Part shown: positions 22,195 through 33,994 of the stretch, one piece after another
How positions within the stretch are numbered: the first letter of the stretch is position 1
Layout of the letters: every line of letters begins with the position of its first letter
From: Scortum barcoo
Taxonomy: Eukaryota; Chordata; Actinopteri; Centrarchiformes; Terapontidae
Reading direction: 5' to 3'
NCBI GenBank assembly: GCA_023238725.1
Contig: CM041537.1
Span: 29,174,009 to 29,238,008 of the forward strand
DNA length: 64,000 nucleotides
The notes under the pieces: generated by a model
Told to the model about the DNA's origin: nothing
What the model saw: only the letters and a program-made list of their open reading frames with translations
Database searches by the model: none
Position numbers and translations under genes: made by a program

Positions 22195-22600
22195 GTGGAA
22201 CAAGTAGGTTGTTGTCTGTCACAACAGTATGCGTTATACCCCACAGATAAAATTTTAAATAACATTTCTCCACTACTGCCCATTTCACAGCTAGCAGTTC
22301 AAGTTTAAATGAACTGTTATTGGGATACATTTGGATGTGTGAAGGCTTCTACTGGCTAACTCCAAACCATCCAGTTCTTAATCCACAATTACTTACATCT
22401 GTGTAAACAGTGAAAGGCTGTGTGTAGTCTGCATTGCCTAAAATGCCTAAAACCAAGGTGTATTTCAGCTGTCCAATGTTTGTGTCACACTCTTCTGTCC
22501 ACTGAACAGGGTACAGGTGTGGCCCCTGACTCCTTCCAAATTTCAAATGTGATAACACAAATGTGGTAACACTGTGGTACATCAATATTGAATGCAGAAC
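22195..22600 (-). mobile_element. Ty3/gypsy RNase H relic (second lineage)
   Basis: On the minus strand, 22370-22510 reads WTEECDTNIGQLKY and then QPFTVYTDVSNCGL, matching the start of gypsy RNase H ('W..EC...F..LK..L...PF.lyTDAS..GLGAVL'), with Ala changed to Val after the catalytic Asp. In another frame, 22262-22325 reads NNSSFKLELLAVKWAVVEK, which carries the second catalytic Glu region. The 'SSFKLELLAxKWAV' form differs from the 'RRELLAVI' form of the complete element at 7-12 kb, so it derives from another lineage. Frameshifts and the lack of LTRs mark it as dead. Confidence 0.72.
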
Positions 22601-24334
22601 TTTTTTTTTGTAATGGAGTATATTTTACCCTGAAATTCTACTTTATCTTATGAAACAGAATACTTATACCACCACTGTAAGCGTGCTGTATTGAGCGGTC
22701 TAAGCACATTACATAAATGTGTAAGAAAGAAGCAAATAACAAAGCAAACTGAGCACAACAGTTTTGTTTTTCTAATTGGTGTGTCAATGATGAGATCTTT
22801 CTCACTTACAAATAAATGTTAAAGATACATTGTAGATAGTGGTTGAACTATGGTTTGCCCTTGCACTCTGCCTGAGTCTGAGTTGTCATGTTGCTGCATC
22901 CTAGACTCTGCAAGGATCTGTTGAACAAAAGACTAAAACTACAAACATAAGCCAGACTGTACAAAACATATTTTATTTTGAGTTGTGGCTGTGGACTATC
23001 ACATAGGTCTGTCTTTAGTGTGTCTTTGTATGACCATGTGTGTTGAGTGCATTCCTGTCTTGTATTGGCAGGGAACAGGTGTTCCCTCAACTGTTTCACT
23101 CTCCCCCTCTCTCCTGACCTGCTCACAGCTGCTAATTGGTATCTTGGAGACTGTGTATCCTCATTGCAACATGGCTACTTCGGAGACTTAATAGATAAAC
23201 AGGTCGCACAACTCGTCTCAAATACACTGTTTATTTTTTCCAGTGGTTTCAGCTGCATGATTTTTATCAGGGTGGTCAGTACAGACATGTAATGACTGAA
23301 CCACAGTGTATGTCTAACAAGCTGAGCAGTATGTACGTTCCTTGGTCTAAAGAAACAAGTGACTGCTATTCCTTCATTTACACCCACACAGTTTGTAATG
23401 CATTGTTTTTGTAATAAAGTCTAAGATGAGAAATCTGATGACATCACCATGACACACACACATACATATATACAACAATACATAAGAAAAACACATTTAA
23501 AGTTAATGTATTACACTTTTTCAAATAGATATTATAAAATTTACTATGTGAAAATAAAGTGAATATTACTTTTCATTGGAGCTGACACAGACAATTATAG
23601 AGGAGTGCTGTAGTTATATTTGAGGAATGTGGTAAGAATATTATCTTTTCAAATGGTGCCTGGATAACAAATAAACAAAGACAGCAGTATGGAAATATCA
23701 TGGGAATATTACAGGACCATGGATGTTCTTTTTATAGAACCACAGACAGTGCCATGTAAATACTGTAATATAGGATGGAGGATAAAAGTACAAGGTTGGG
23801 AAGAGTCAAACTATTATCTGAATTAAATAGAATCATGTTGGAAAGCATGTTGGAAAATGTGCAAACATGACAATTATTCACACTGATCTGTCCAGACAAG
23901 CAAAAGACAAGAATACACCCATGACAGTGCAATCCAAGCCAAACTGCCAGAGGTAACAAGCCAGGAACACGTGCAGTGGACACTGGAAAAGAGTTTGGAG
24001 CAGGTTAAATGTGGAAAATCATTATACTACATCATATGAACTTGTTCTGTTTGTGGGTGCCCCTAGTGGTTGTAACTAATGTGGCTGTACATACCTGAGT
24101 ACTGACAAAGAAATGGATGAGAGTTACACTACTCTACTACTCTCATTTTCAGTAGGATTGTCTCATTCTCCTACAAAGTAGAACTTATTCAGTCAGAATT
24201 ATTTGACAGGTACTATAATTGTGCAGTCACCAACCTGGGAGTAATCTGAATTTGTTGTATAAATCCTTTGAAGTTTTATCAGATTTTACCTCTTTTAATG
24301 TGACATAGGTGATTGTTTTATGCCTTCAGGTCTC
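22601..24334. other. Intergenic, nothing recognised
   Basis: AT-rich, with frames only up to 92 codons on either strand and no family match. Short 'cacacacacatacatatata' run at 23454-23474. Confidence 0.5.
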
Positions 24335-24420
24335 TTAACCCTTGGATTGTCTTCACTTCTTGGACCATCTGGTATCCCTTGGCTCAAACTGATCCGGGGC
24401 ACATTTGGGGTTTTAAAAAC
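24335..24420 (+). repeat. Possible piggyBac-like MITE end
   Basis: Starts TTAACCCTTGGATTGTCTTC, and contains 'ggctcaaactgatccgggg' at about 24382-24400. It resembles fish MITEs that begin TTAACCCT...GTC and carry 'gggtcaaattgacccg'. TTAA is the piggyBac target. No matching right end was found. Confidence 0.4.
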
Positions 24421-26764
24421 TATTCTGAAATAAAATTTTACTTCATAAACAAACAATATAGATAACATATATGCTTAATGATTGAAATCAGTCTCTACTA
24501 GAAGACAATTAACAATGGAAGTGTGACTTGTTTTTGTGTCTTCCCTCACTGTGGCTAGAGAAGCTGGGGTCCTGGGCACATGTTGTCTCCTTTAGATGTG
24601 CAGTGTCACTGGTGCCTTGCCTAGCTCCTCAAGGAAAAAAGTTGTCTTCTTTGGAGCTTCCTTTGGTTCTAGTCTGGGTTGATTGCCATCCAGATTGTAA
24701 ATGCATTATAGGCTGAGCCATCCAGCTTGTTGTAAAAGATCACGAGTGGTGACTGAAGTGTTCTTCTTTGACAGCTGTGGCAGACCAGCAGCCTGTCTAA
24801 GTTGTGTACCCCTCCTTTGGTGGTGCTGAAGTCCAAGTATGACCTTTGACTTTACAGTCCCCCTGGCTACTTGTTGTTAGAGTGTGCCTGTGTGTAGAGT
24901 GCTCATGAGCACTTTCCCCTTTTTTTTGGTATGTAAGATACCAGGGCAATATTGGCCATGAACATAAAGTTGGAGGATGGATGGACTGGCCTGACAGAGG
25001 GTAAAGACTTCAGGAAAGTGAGAGCAAACAGCTTCTCTGTGCTTAGATTATAATAGTTATCTCTGTGTGTGTGTGTGTGCATGTCTGTGTGTGTTTGTGT
25101 CTGTGTATGTGTGTGTGTGAGCATGTTTCTGTGTGTCTCTGTGTATGCAGGGTCAAACTGACTCCGACAGACCATATGAAGGATGTAAATGTGTGGGGTA
25201 TAGTAGCATGTGTGCTCAAATGATTATTTTTTTGTTTGTACATGTTTATCACATGTTTTCTGGAACTAAAGAATGAAAAACATTACAGAGGCAGCTGGAT
25301 GTTCTGGCTACAGAATATATTGTATACTACACTTGAAGTCAGTATGTCCCACAGCCTGAGGCCGGATCTGCCTCAGCTTGGATTCAGTTTAACAATAGTG
25401 CCAGGGGTGAAAAGTTAGTTGACTGAACCTGGATGTAGTGTCAGTGAAAGTTTAAGATGAACATCTCATGTAAATGCTCACACCCTGGAGCCACTGCAGC
25501 CTGCACTGCTTTCCATAAACACTGTCAGGACTGTCTGATTTTTAACTTGCTGCTGTTAGAGGAGCTGGAGAGGCATGAAATGGGACTGCTACTTGTATGG
25601 TTAGGGACCGAGGGAGAGAAGAAGTGGATTTATTTATTATTTTGTTTTATTTTTATTTATTATTATATTTTATTTATTTTTCTTCTTCTTCTGTGACCTT
25701 TTGCCCATTTGTGATTTAAATGTGTTGTGGCTATTCAGGATTCTCACAGGATCTAACATTAAATGTTTTACATTCACTTGTACTCATGGTGTACAAAAAA
25801 AAAAAAAAACTCTGATTCAGTTTTGCACTTCCTTAGAAAGGTTCAAGTTTATTAGCCCATATAATCATATAGGCTACAGGCCTGGTGAATCCAGTGTCTT
25901 CTTCTCGTGTCACTGTTCATAAAGGCTGTGTCCATGCCCTGGGGATGGAGCCTGTTAAGCTCCAGCCAGTGGGCAAAGCCCCCTGGCCTGCCCACGGCCC
26001 ACGGCCAGCGTTTAACACACTTCTCCTGCCTCACCAGCTCCAGCATGAAGCAAAGCCAATGTAGAACTGCATTATCCATCGTGCTGGGCAAGTTGACATC
26101 AGTGGACAGGAATACAATGTCCGTCCTCCTGGTTGAATGGTGTGTTTAGGTGTTTAGAGTTTAGGTGAAACAAAGGACATTACAGTTCCAGATGTCTCAT
26201 TAGAAAGTGATGCAGGTACAGAGGTCATCCAGTTTGTTATCCAACACCTACACATTGGCTATCAGAAAAGGATATGCATGTGACTGGGACTGCAGATATC
26301 CTTTAAACCACTACCTCAGTGTTAGTTCCTCCCTGCCTGGCCCACATCTTTCAAACTCCACACCTCAGTTTATAAAGCAGCCTTCCTGTTAAACATAACA
26401 AGTTTAGCTTAGATAAGCCTTATACCATTATACCGTTACTTTCACAGGCTCAGTATTAGTCCTCATGACAGGTTAACCAACCCTACAGCTTCTCTTCACA
26501 CACCATCATATTGACCTACAGTTTAAGTGACCATACAGTGCCAGAAAACCATACCTGTGACTGACGCTAAAACATCCACAGTACCTACAAACGCTGAATT
26601 ATGATATATAATATATTTATATATTATTATATATGATATTTTACAGTTTAAATTCAAATACAGTGCACAACTGTAGCATTTTCTATGTATTCTTATGTGT
26701 ACCTACTTTTTCACCTACTAGTATGCATATTTTAGTTAAATGTTACATATATAATAACAACAGC
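24421..26764. other. Intergenic, with GC-rich patch
   Basis: No recognised gene. A GT-rich compound microsatellite is at 25062-25147 and a poly-A run at 25795-25809. A GC-rich patch at 25925-26100 (including 'ggcctgcccacggccc' and 'acggccagcg') stands out from its surroundings. It is open in two frames of about 80 codons on opposite strands, but neither product is recognisable. Confidence 0.45.
25062..25147. repeat. GT-rich compound microsatellite
   Basis: (TG)8 at 25064-25079, followed by interrupted TG, TGTC and TGTT units to 25147. Confidence 0.9.
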
Positions 26765-26818
26765 AATAATAATAATAATAATAATAATAATAATTAATAA
26801 TAAAATTAATAATAATAA
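26765..26818. repeat. (AAT)n microsatellite
   Basis: About ten perfect AAT units, then interrupted units (aattaat, aaaatta) up to the neighbouring TTAACCCT motif. Confidence 0.9.
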
Positions 26819-26822
26819 AAAA

Positions 26823-26905
26823 TTAACCCTCATGTTGTGTTCATTTCATGTTAAACAATTTTGTGTTTCCGGTCAAAAATGACCGACCATTAAGACTCAT
26901 CATAA
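26823..26905 (+). repeat. Possible piggyBac-like MITE end
   Basis: TTAACCCTCATGTTGTGTTC at the left, then 'ggtcaaaaatgaccga' (26871-26886), itself a short palindrome. This combination is typical of a teleost piggyBac-type non-autonomous element. The AAT microsatellite abuts its left side. The right end was not identified. Confidence 0.5.
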
Positions 26906-27486
26906 AAAGTATAATAATACATACATATATTATTACATACATATATTATTTTGTGTTGTGTTCGGTTTTTTTATCAACTTAAGTTCTTGTGAACATTACA
27001 AGTTTTGAATTTCTATTTGTTATTCATGGCCTGTATGCCTCATTGATCTGAGCTTATACATCTTGAATTTAAGTTCTAAAAAACATAATTTCTGGATTAT
27101 TTTGACTATAAGAAATAATCAGATGAAACATAGAATACTGTTTATGTTTTAGGATAACAGCTCCTCTGCTGTGATGAACATCCCTCCTTTTCCCCATCAA
27201 ACTTCTCCCAGCTACTACAAACCTTGTCATAACGTGGCCCCGGGGCCCCATGTCAGATCAATTCCAGTTCCCAGCCTGGCTATTTTTCTTTTTCTCTGTT
27301 CTTTTTCTGTGTGTGTGCATGCCTTCAACTGTATCTTTCTGTTTCTGCTCCCCTGTAGCAGTCTGAGGAGGATGATGTGTAGTCATAAACAATATATAAA
27401 TAATAAAGCAGATTTCTTTTTCTACCGCCTTTCCCACTCAATGCTGCAATCGTGTATTAAAAAAATGAGCATGTGCAATGTCCCTC

Positions 27487-27514
27487 TGTGTGCGTGTGTG
27501 TGTGTGTGTGTGTG
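27487..27514. repeat. (TG)n microsatellite
   Basis: About 14 TG units with one CG interruption. Confidence 0.9.
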
Positions 27515-27643
27515 GTGGGGTGTAAAGTTAATGCCAATTGGCACTACACGGTATTGATCAGAGGTAATGAGGACAACCGCGAGGGACAAGACAGCCCACA
27601 CAAACACTGACACGTGTGAACAGTGCAAGCATGTATTTGTGGG

Positions 27644-27661
27644 CACACACACACACACACA
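27644..27661. repeat. (CA)n microsatellite
   Basis: Nine CA units. Confidence 0.9.
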
Positions 27662-29488
27662 GAAATGTCTCAGCTCTGCAGGAAGATGAATGGGAGAGTA
27701 ATTGACTGAGACAATACAAATAATTTGTGGCTGTAGAAGAACATCAAGATTGATGACTGCTGGGGATTCCCTTGTGAACCAGCTCCTAGTTTGTGGAGGT
27801 GAGGATCATTTGTGAAGCTGGGAGACAGCAGAGGTGAATGTTGGAGTCAAATAAAGCAAAGGAGAGAGGAGAGAGTGCTCAAAGAGGACAGTAGATGGAG
27901 AGAAACCCCACTGAATGCTGCTGAAAGGAGGGGAGCTGGCCTATAGAGGGCAGACTGTTCTAGCCAAAATGTCTCCCTCCCCTTTTTGTCTCAAGTTGAT
28001 TAACCCTGTCATACATTATGCATCATGCACTGGAAGTGAAAATGACTTTTGGAATGGAGGGATGTGTAAGAACACGGAGGTGGGCGCCACCGCACAGATT
28101 GGTCTCCTGAAGGAACATCCTGTCTCAAGTAATCCTTTTTACCCCTGAAATTGCATTGAATTTTTTGACACATCAGCTTTTGGGGTTGCAATGCATGCAT
28201 TATGTGTCTCAATGAATAATATCACACTGCCATTCTTATATTTTGATATCATAAGGGATTGTGAGAATAATCTTCACATGGCATTCAGAGATATATGTAG
28301 AAAACATTGTGTGGATAAAGCTGAGGTGTGAGGGTAATAAGTGCATTTGCTAAACTAAAACTAAAATAAAAATTTTAGATGCTGATACTTTAGTTTAGTA
28401 CTTTCATGTAGTAGGATATAATAAGTTAACTCTACTGTATTCCTGTGATGGCTGTAGTTGCTTTTTACTGTGCAGAAACAAAACATGCTGTGCTTGTACA
28501 ACATGTCATGTATTATTAAGGGTTTAAATTAAGTAACAGAAGGTAGAGTAGGGGACATGTACGAGTTCTCAAGTGCACATATTAATGCTTTTGTTTGGTA
28601 AAGGATCTAAGTACTTTTTTTTTCCTCTGCCACAGAGTGTGCAGTTAGATAAGGGACTCTTCTCCTTGAGTTGAGAGTTATTAAGAGTACTGAGGGCCTG
28701 AATGTCAAAGCTGGAAACTAGTCTCTGAAGACAGTCCCTTTCCTGCTGCTCCTAGAATAAACAAACACAACTTTACATTATTGTACTGGCTTAGTGGAGT
28801 GATTTAAGTTACACACATATAACACACAGCATGCCAGGTATCAATATAACAGGCAAAGTGTGAAAACTTGGAAGATGTCTAAAGAAGCTTACTTTATTTG
28901 TGTATTATAATACATCAACCAAGAGAAGTGCAAATGTTATGCCATGTTAGTGAACTTCTATGCAAAGGCAAAGATTTACAGTCAGTGATGACTGAAATGC
29001 AGATAATAACAAAGACAATACACACTAAAGGCAAAAACTTGAGCTAGACACTGTAAAGAGTATAAAATTCACAAACAGGAGCTTATAGCAAAAAGCTTGT
29101 TAACGGCAATACTTCATTTACTATCATTTATAATATCTGGGATCATTTTCCAGAGAAAAAGAAGAAAAGAAGAGAAAAAGAAATACACATTTCTTATCAT
29201 GGTGGAGCAGACACCATCACTAGTGGATACCATGCTGCATTCAGTGTCATATGTGGAAGTGTGAAATGTCAGTTCTTGAAACATAGCTGTTAAGTTAATT
29301 TTATCTTGTACTGCAATTGGTGCCAAGTATGATCTAAAACAGCTTGCTAAAAAGGCCTCAGTTTTTTTTTTTTTTTTCACGGCCAATCACATGAATACAG
29401 TGTACAGGAAGTGTTGAGTCAGACTTCTCACAGTACATATGTTTCCTGAAGGCAATTTGACTGAGGGAGGTCCTCAGCCTTCCTCATA

Positions 29489-29595
29489 ATGCCACACCTC
29501 TCTCAGCATATACCACACCCCCTTTCCGGTGATGGCACACCTCTTTACAGTTGATGCCACGCCCCTCTCAGATGATGCCACGCTCCCACACCAGG
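29489..29595 (+). repeat. 21-22-bp minisatellite, 5 units
   Basis: Units start at 29489, 29510, 29532, 29554 and 29575. Each begins AT(G/A)(C/G)CAC followed by a C/T-rich part (for example 'atgccacgcccctctcag'). Units differ at several positions, so the array is old or was built by local slippage. Confidence 0.8.
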
Positions 29596-30018
29596 TTGAG
29601 GCCAAAAGTCTGAAACTTAAATAAATACAAAATGAAAGTGAAAAAAAAAAATCTGAACAAAAATAATAAAAAAAGATCTGATAACATCAAATCTGCAATG
29701 GAAAAAAATATCAAATATCAAAATAGGAAAGTGAAAGGGATTAAAACTATTGGCCTGGATGTACATCCACACTTTATTCCATATCCACCCTCATAACATC
29801 AAGCATGCTTAATTGAACAGTTCCTGCAACCTGTTACCTGTAATTTTCTTGCATATAGGAAAATACAGCTTCTAAGTACATTTATGGCAGGGCATGGACA
29901 TACTCTCTTCTAAGTTCAAGAACAGAACATAGATGTTCTGATTTCCCTTTCCTCACCTGTCACTTACACTGTCTCCTCATGTGACATGTATAGATGTGAC
30001 AATTAGTTAGTGACAAAA

Positions 30019-30096
30019 GTTAGACCGAGCTCTCCACCACCATCATCTAAACACCAAATGATGAAATATCTTTAGAAGAATGATGTTCACCCCTCC
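30019..30096 (+). mobile_element. Short second copy of the 13-kb Tc1/mariner relic
   Basis: Matches 13247-13325 over about 78 bases with only a few differences. Shared words include 'ctctccaccaccatcatcta' and 'atctttagaagaatgat'. It corresponds to the transposase stretch just after the LERRVRQ motif (SPPPSSKHQ). Neither flank continues the transposon, so this is an isolated fragment. Confidence 0.85.
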
Positions 30097-33000
30097 CTCT
30101 GTTGTCACCTGTCTTTAGTTCCACTTGCTCCACTGGAGGAAATTTAGGCAGACAGCCTTACAAAAAATGTCCAAACATCACTGTAACCATATGTAAAGCT
30201 TTTCAAAGAAAAGGGGATGTTGTCACACCTAAATGTACTGGAGTTGCCGACTGAAATACGGGTCTTTAATAATACTCTACTTGCTGTGTAAAGTGTCTGA
30301 ACAGCATGTGAACACACCTTGACAGCGTAACGTGCAATGCACTGAGTCAAGTCAAAGCCACCTTTCTCATTTCCATGAGCCTTTTGAAGATGAGCCTGGT
30401 TGCGAATCTGATCTTCATGTCCTCGCCCAACAAGCACAAAAGCCTCTATCTATCTCCTATCAGTGTTGTTAATACAGCAGATAAATCCACCTCCTCTCTG
30501 TGATCTCTCCTACCCCTCACCTGCTTCATCTGTAATCCAGCTCCACATGGAACTGTGTGTGTATTTGTATGCCACATACACATGTACATGCACACGTAGG
30601 AGCCTTAGCTAGCATGTAGGCACTTACGGTGTAGATACCATTTTAATACCTCCTAGACGTCGTCATCTGCTCTCACATCTGATAGTTCCCACCGGGCCAT
30701 TGGACGGCTCAGCCCTGAATCATTAATGACTCCTCTCCACAACAGTGCAGCGCAAATCAGCACAGCTAATATATAAGCATGGCTGTTAAAATAACATGTG
30801 ACAGCCAACGAGAGGGAGATGTCACATTAAGTTGGCGCTAACAACAGCGGTGTGAGCCTCAGCCTTCAGCTCAGTCTCAACAGTGTCAGGTCTCTGAGGG
30901 CGTGAAAGGCTGTTAATGGAAAAAGAAATGGCTCAGTATTAAAAACAGGGAATAGGTAACTACTTTGTAAACATTATAATGCTTACTTGTGGCTCCCTTG
31001 GTGTTGCAGTTTGTGATTTTTGTCTCATTGTTTTTCTATACCTTTAACACCCTGAAAATCTGTGATTTCCTCCTTATGTCCTCTAAAGTCTAACCTTACC
31101 TCCAATGAAGTACAATTATTTTCTATTTATAAAGTTGTTGGAACAAAATGCTATTTAAGGATGTTGGAAAAGACCTTATCTGATTCCAAAATGCATAAAA
31201 GTAAAAGTATTAGTCATTTAATCATTTCTGTGATGCATCTTCTTTGCCCAGTGAAATCTACAAAAAATGTTGATTTGTAAAAATGAAATAACCTCACTGC
31301 ATTGACTTTTTAAAATCCATCCATCTGTCCATTATTACACTTCCTATCCTGTTCAGGGATCCCAGCATGCACTGATTGAGATGTGGGCCTTACCTTCGAC
31401 AGGTCACTCTATCAGAAAATCACTTTCAGTCATGGAAGTGAAATTTTATTAAAAACTCAAGTTCCAATGACACTCTGAGCACATATGGAGGGAAAACTAA
31501 AGAAAATGGGAAAAGTTGCAGAGTTGCATGAGAGGTTTCTGTTGTCGTTTCGATAGGCTCCTTCATATTTGTCATGACTCAGGGGCTCCCATTTGAATCT
31601 ATGGTGTGAATCCAAGGTGACTACAGCATTATATGGAGTCACCTCTCAAGCCTGCAGATGGTGAGTGCTCGAAGCTAAAAATATAGGTTTTCATGTGAGT
31701 GGTGCCTTATTATGGAAACACCTGCTATAGATCTGAATGGATCTTGTGCTTACATTGAATATGAGGGAGGTGCAGTCCCAGCACTGAACTACTGTAGTAA
31801 ACTGACAATGTAATACACAGACATAGATGCTCAAACAGGCAAGTCCACCATTTAACTGTATAAATAGAACATTTCATCTATAAAACCTACTGAATTACAG
31901 GGGAATCAAATCCACACCACTGACAGCTTCAAAACATTTCATTGGACCCTCTGACTGCTCAAACGCAGTGATGATCTGAGCCCTCTGTCTCCCTTTGTTG
32001 ATCTCACTGACTGCCTTGTAAACCAGGCAGCTTTTAGCTGGTTAATGACTCTTTCATCATACTGTAGCACTGTAACAGCAGGCCATGTGCCCATTATCGT
32101 TTTGGCACACCTGATTTCTTTAATTCGGTGTGCTACATGTAGAGCTGTTACACAATTATTGACACTTTAATGAGGTAACATTAGTATATCAAATGTAAAC
32201 AAAGGAGACCACAGCTGAGATGTGCCACCTCTGTGCTCTCTGTGGCAGCAGGTCAGGCTTAGCAGGAAATCTGCTGGGTTGCCTTTTGGCACAGGAAAAT
32301 CTTACTGCTGCAAACACACATGAAGAAGAAGGTGGCTGTATTAATACTAACTGACTGAATGATTTGAATGTTCCTATGAATTGTGTTCTTATGTGACTAT
32401 GTTTGTTTCACAGCTGTCTGTCAATGAGGAGGAGCTCTGTCCCTCCGCTGCTCTAATCCACCTGGTCTTCACCACCAACACTCTGCAAAGCCTTACAATA
32501 TGCACAGAGGTTTTGCTCAAGCTTAATATTTACATTTTATTTATAGCCTATTTTCTGACTTTTTTTGTGAGATGCTGTGCTGTAGTGTGACATCTACTGA
32601 CTTTGAATGTTGCACTGATCACCTTAAAATAACTGGATAAAGTTCACCAAAATTAAAAATAACTCACCTCCCTCTGGTGTCACAGACATGGGAGAGTACC
32701 GAAACATCTTCAACTATCAGGCGCTATAAAAGTCAAAAGTTCATATTACAAATCCTTTTTTTAGCTAGGGTGTTGCTGAAGATGTGTCAGGGAATAATAT
32801 GAGTTCTATTTTGGTTTAATTTAGGTTTATAGATGTGTAGACAAATAGTCCAACAGAGTACCTGAATGAAAATAAAAAAGGAGACTTATTGATTGCACGA
32901 CATCATGATTGCTCTATTTATAATTACAGTAGCTGTAATAATCACATATAACCACTTCACCACATAATAAGATATACTGTAAAAACAGCCAATAATTGTT

Positions 33001-33606
33001 TTATTATATTACAAATTCATTGTGCAGTAGTTTGACTGCATTCGTTTTAGCAAAGTGGACTAATAAATTGGCATCTGAGTTGCCTAACACATTATATTGA
33101 TATTTCTATCAGAATTTGCATCCATATTTTCATTAGAATATACAGTCATCAAGGAACACACAATGTCCTTTTGTCCTTTTGTCATGAGTAAATAACAAGA
33201 AAATAGAAAAAATATGTGAAAAATGTTGGATCCACAGTAAAAACAAGTTAGATTATTGATATAACAATCAAACTTTACCTCTTTGATGGAAGGAACTCTA
33301 ACATTTCAAAATATCATTACCTCATCAGAACAGACTGATCTTAATTTCAGATGGATTTTAGGTTACCACATACATTTAAAGAAAACATTTTAGGGAATGG
33401 ACAGTGTGTATATAGATTTGTGAGTGGGTGTGCTTCTCTCTGGTGTAGTTCAGGGTTGGTGGATCTGCTACACTGATCTCATTTTCTACTGAAAACAAGA
33501 TAAACCTGCCCGACTTTTATTAGCACTGTAAGTGCTGTTTATTTAGGTTTAGCTGGCAACTGACACACAGACCACTACTTTCTGGGAGGGAATCATTAAA
33601 ACTGTC

Positions 33607-33631
33607 CACACACACACACACACACACACAC
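33607..33631. repeat. (CA)n microsatellite
   Basis: About 12 CA units. Confidence 0.92.
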
Positions 33632-33928
33632 TGCAGTCGGGTAGAGCTTTCCCTCCCGACAGCTATATCAATATTCCCTCTCATCAGAGTGCTCGGTCAG
33701 TGAACGTCACTGAAAGGCCACCGCTGTACGGCTAACTGCCTCATTAAAAAGTTTGGAGGTGTATGGGGGGCAGCTGGCGAAGCCCAGAAGGGGCCCGAGG
33801 TTGATGGGGCTCGGAGTCCCCGAGGCGGTAGCCTCCGGAGATCAACTCTCATCGGAAACTCTGGCCTCAGCTGCTGACCCTGTCTATTTACACCCCGTTC
33901 AGACAGGCGAGAGGAGGAATACTGTGCT

Positions 33929-33994
33929 ATCTCTCTGTCTCCATCTGTCTCTCCACCTCCACCTCTCTCTCTGTCTGTCTCTCTATCCTCTCTG
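33929..33994. repeat. TC-rich microsatellite
   Basis: Mixed CTCT, CTGT and CCACCT units on the plus strand. Confidence 0.85.

Larger units (their letters stand above)
26906..29488. other. Intergenic, microsatellites only
   Basis: No gene or transposon domain seen. (TG)n at 27487-27514 and (CA)n at 27644-27661 lie 130 bases apart on the same strand, which could pair as a weak long inverted repeat. A poly-T run is at 29360-29376. Confidence 0.5.
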
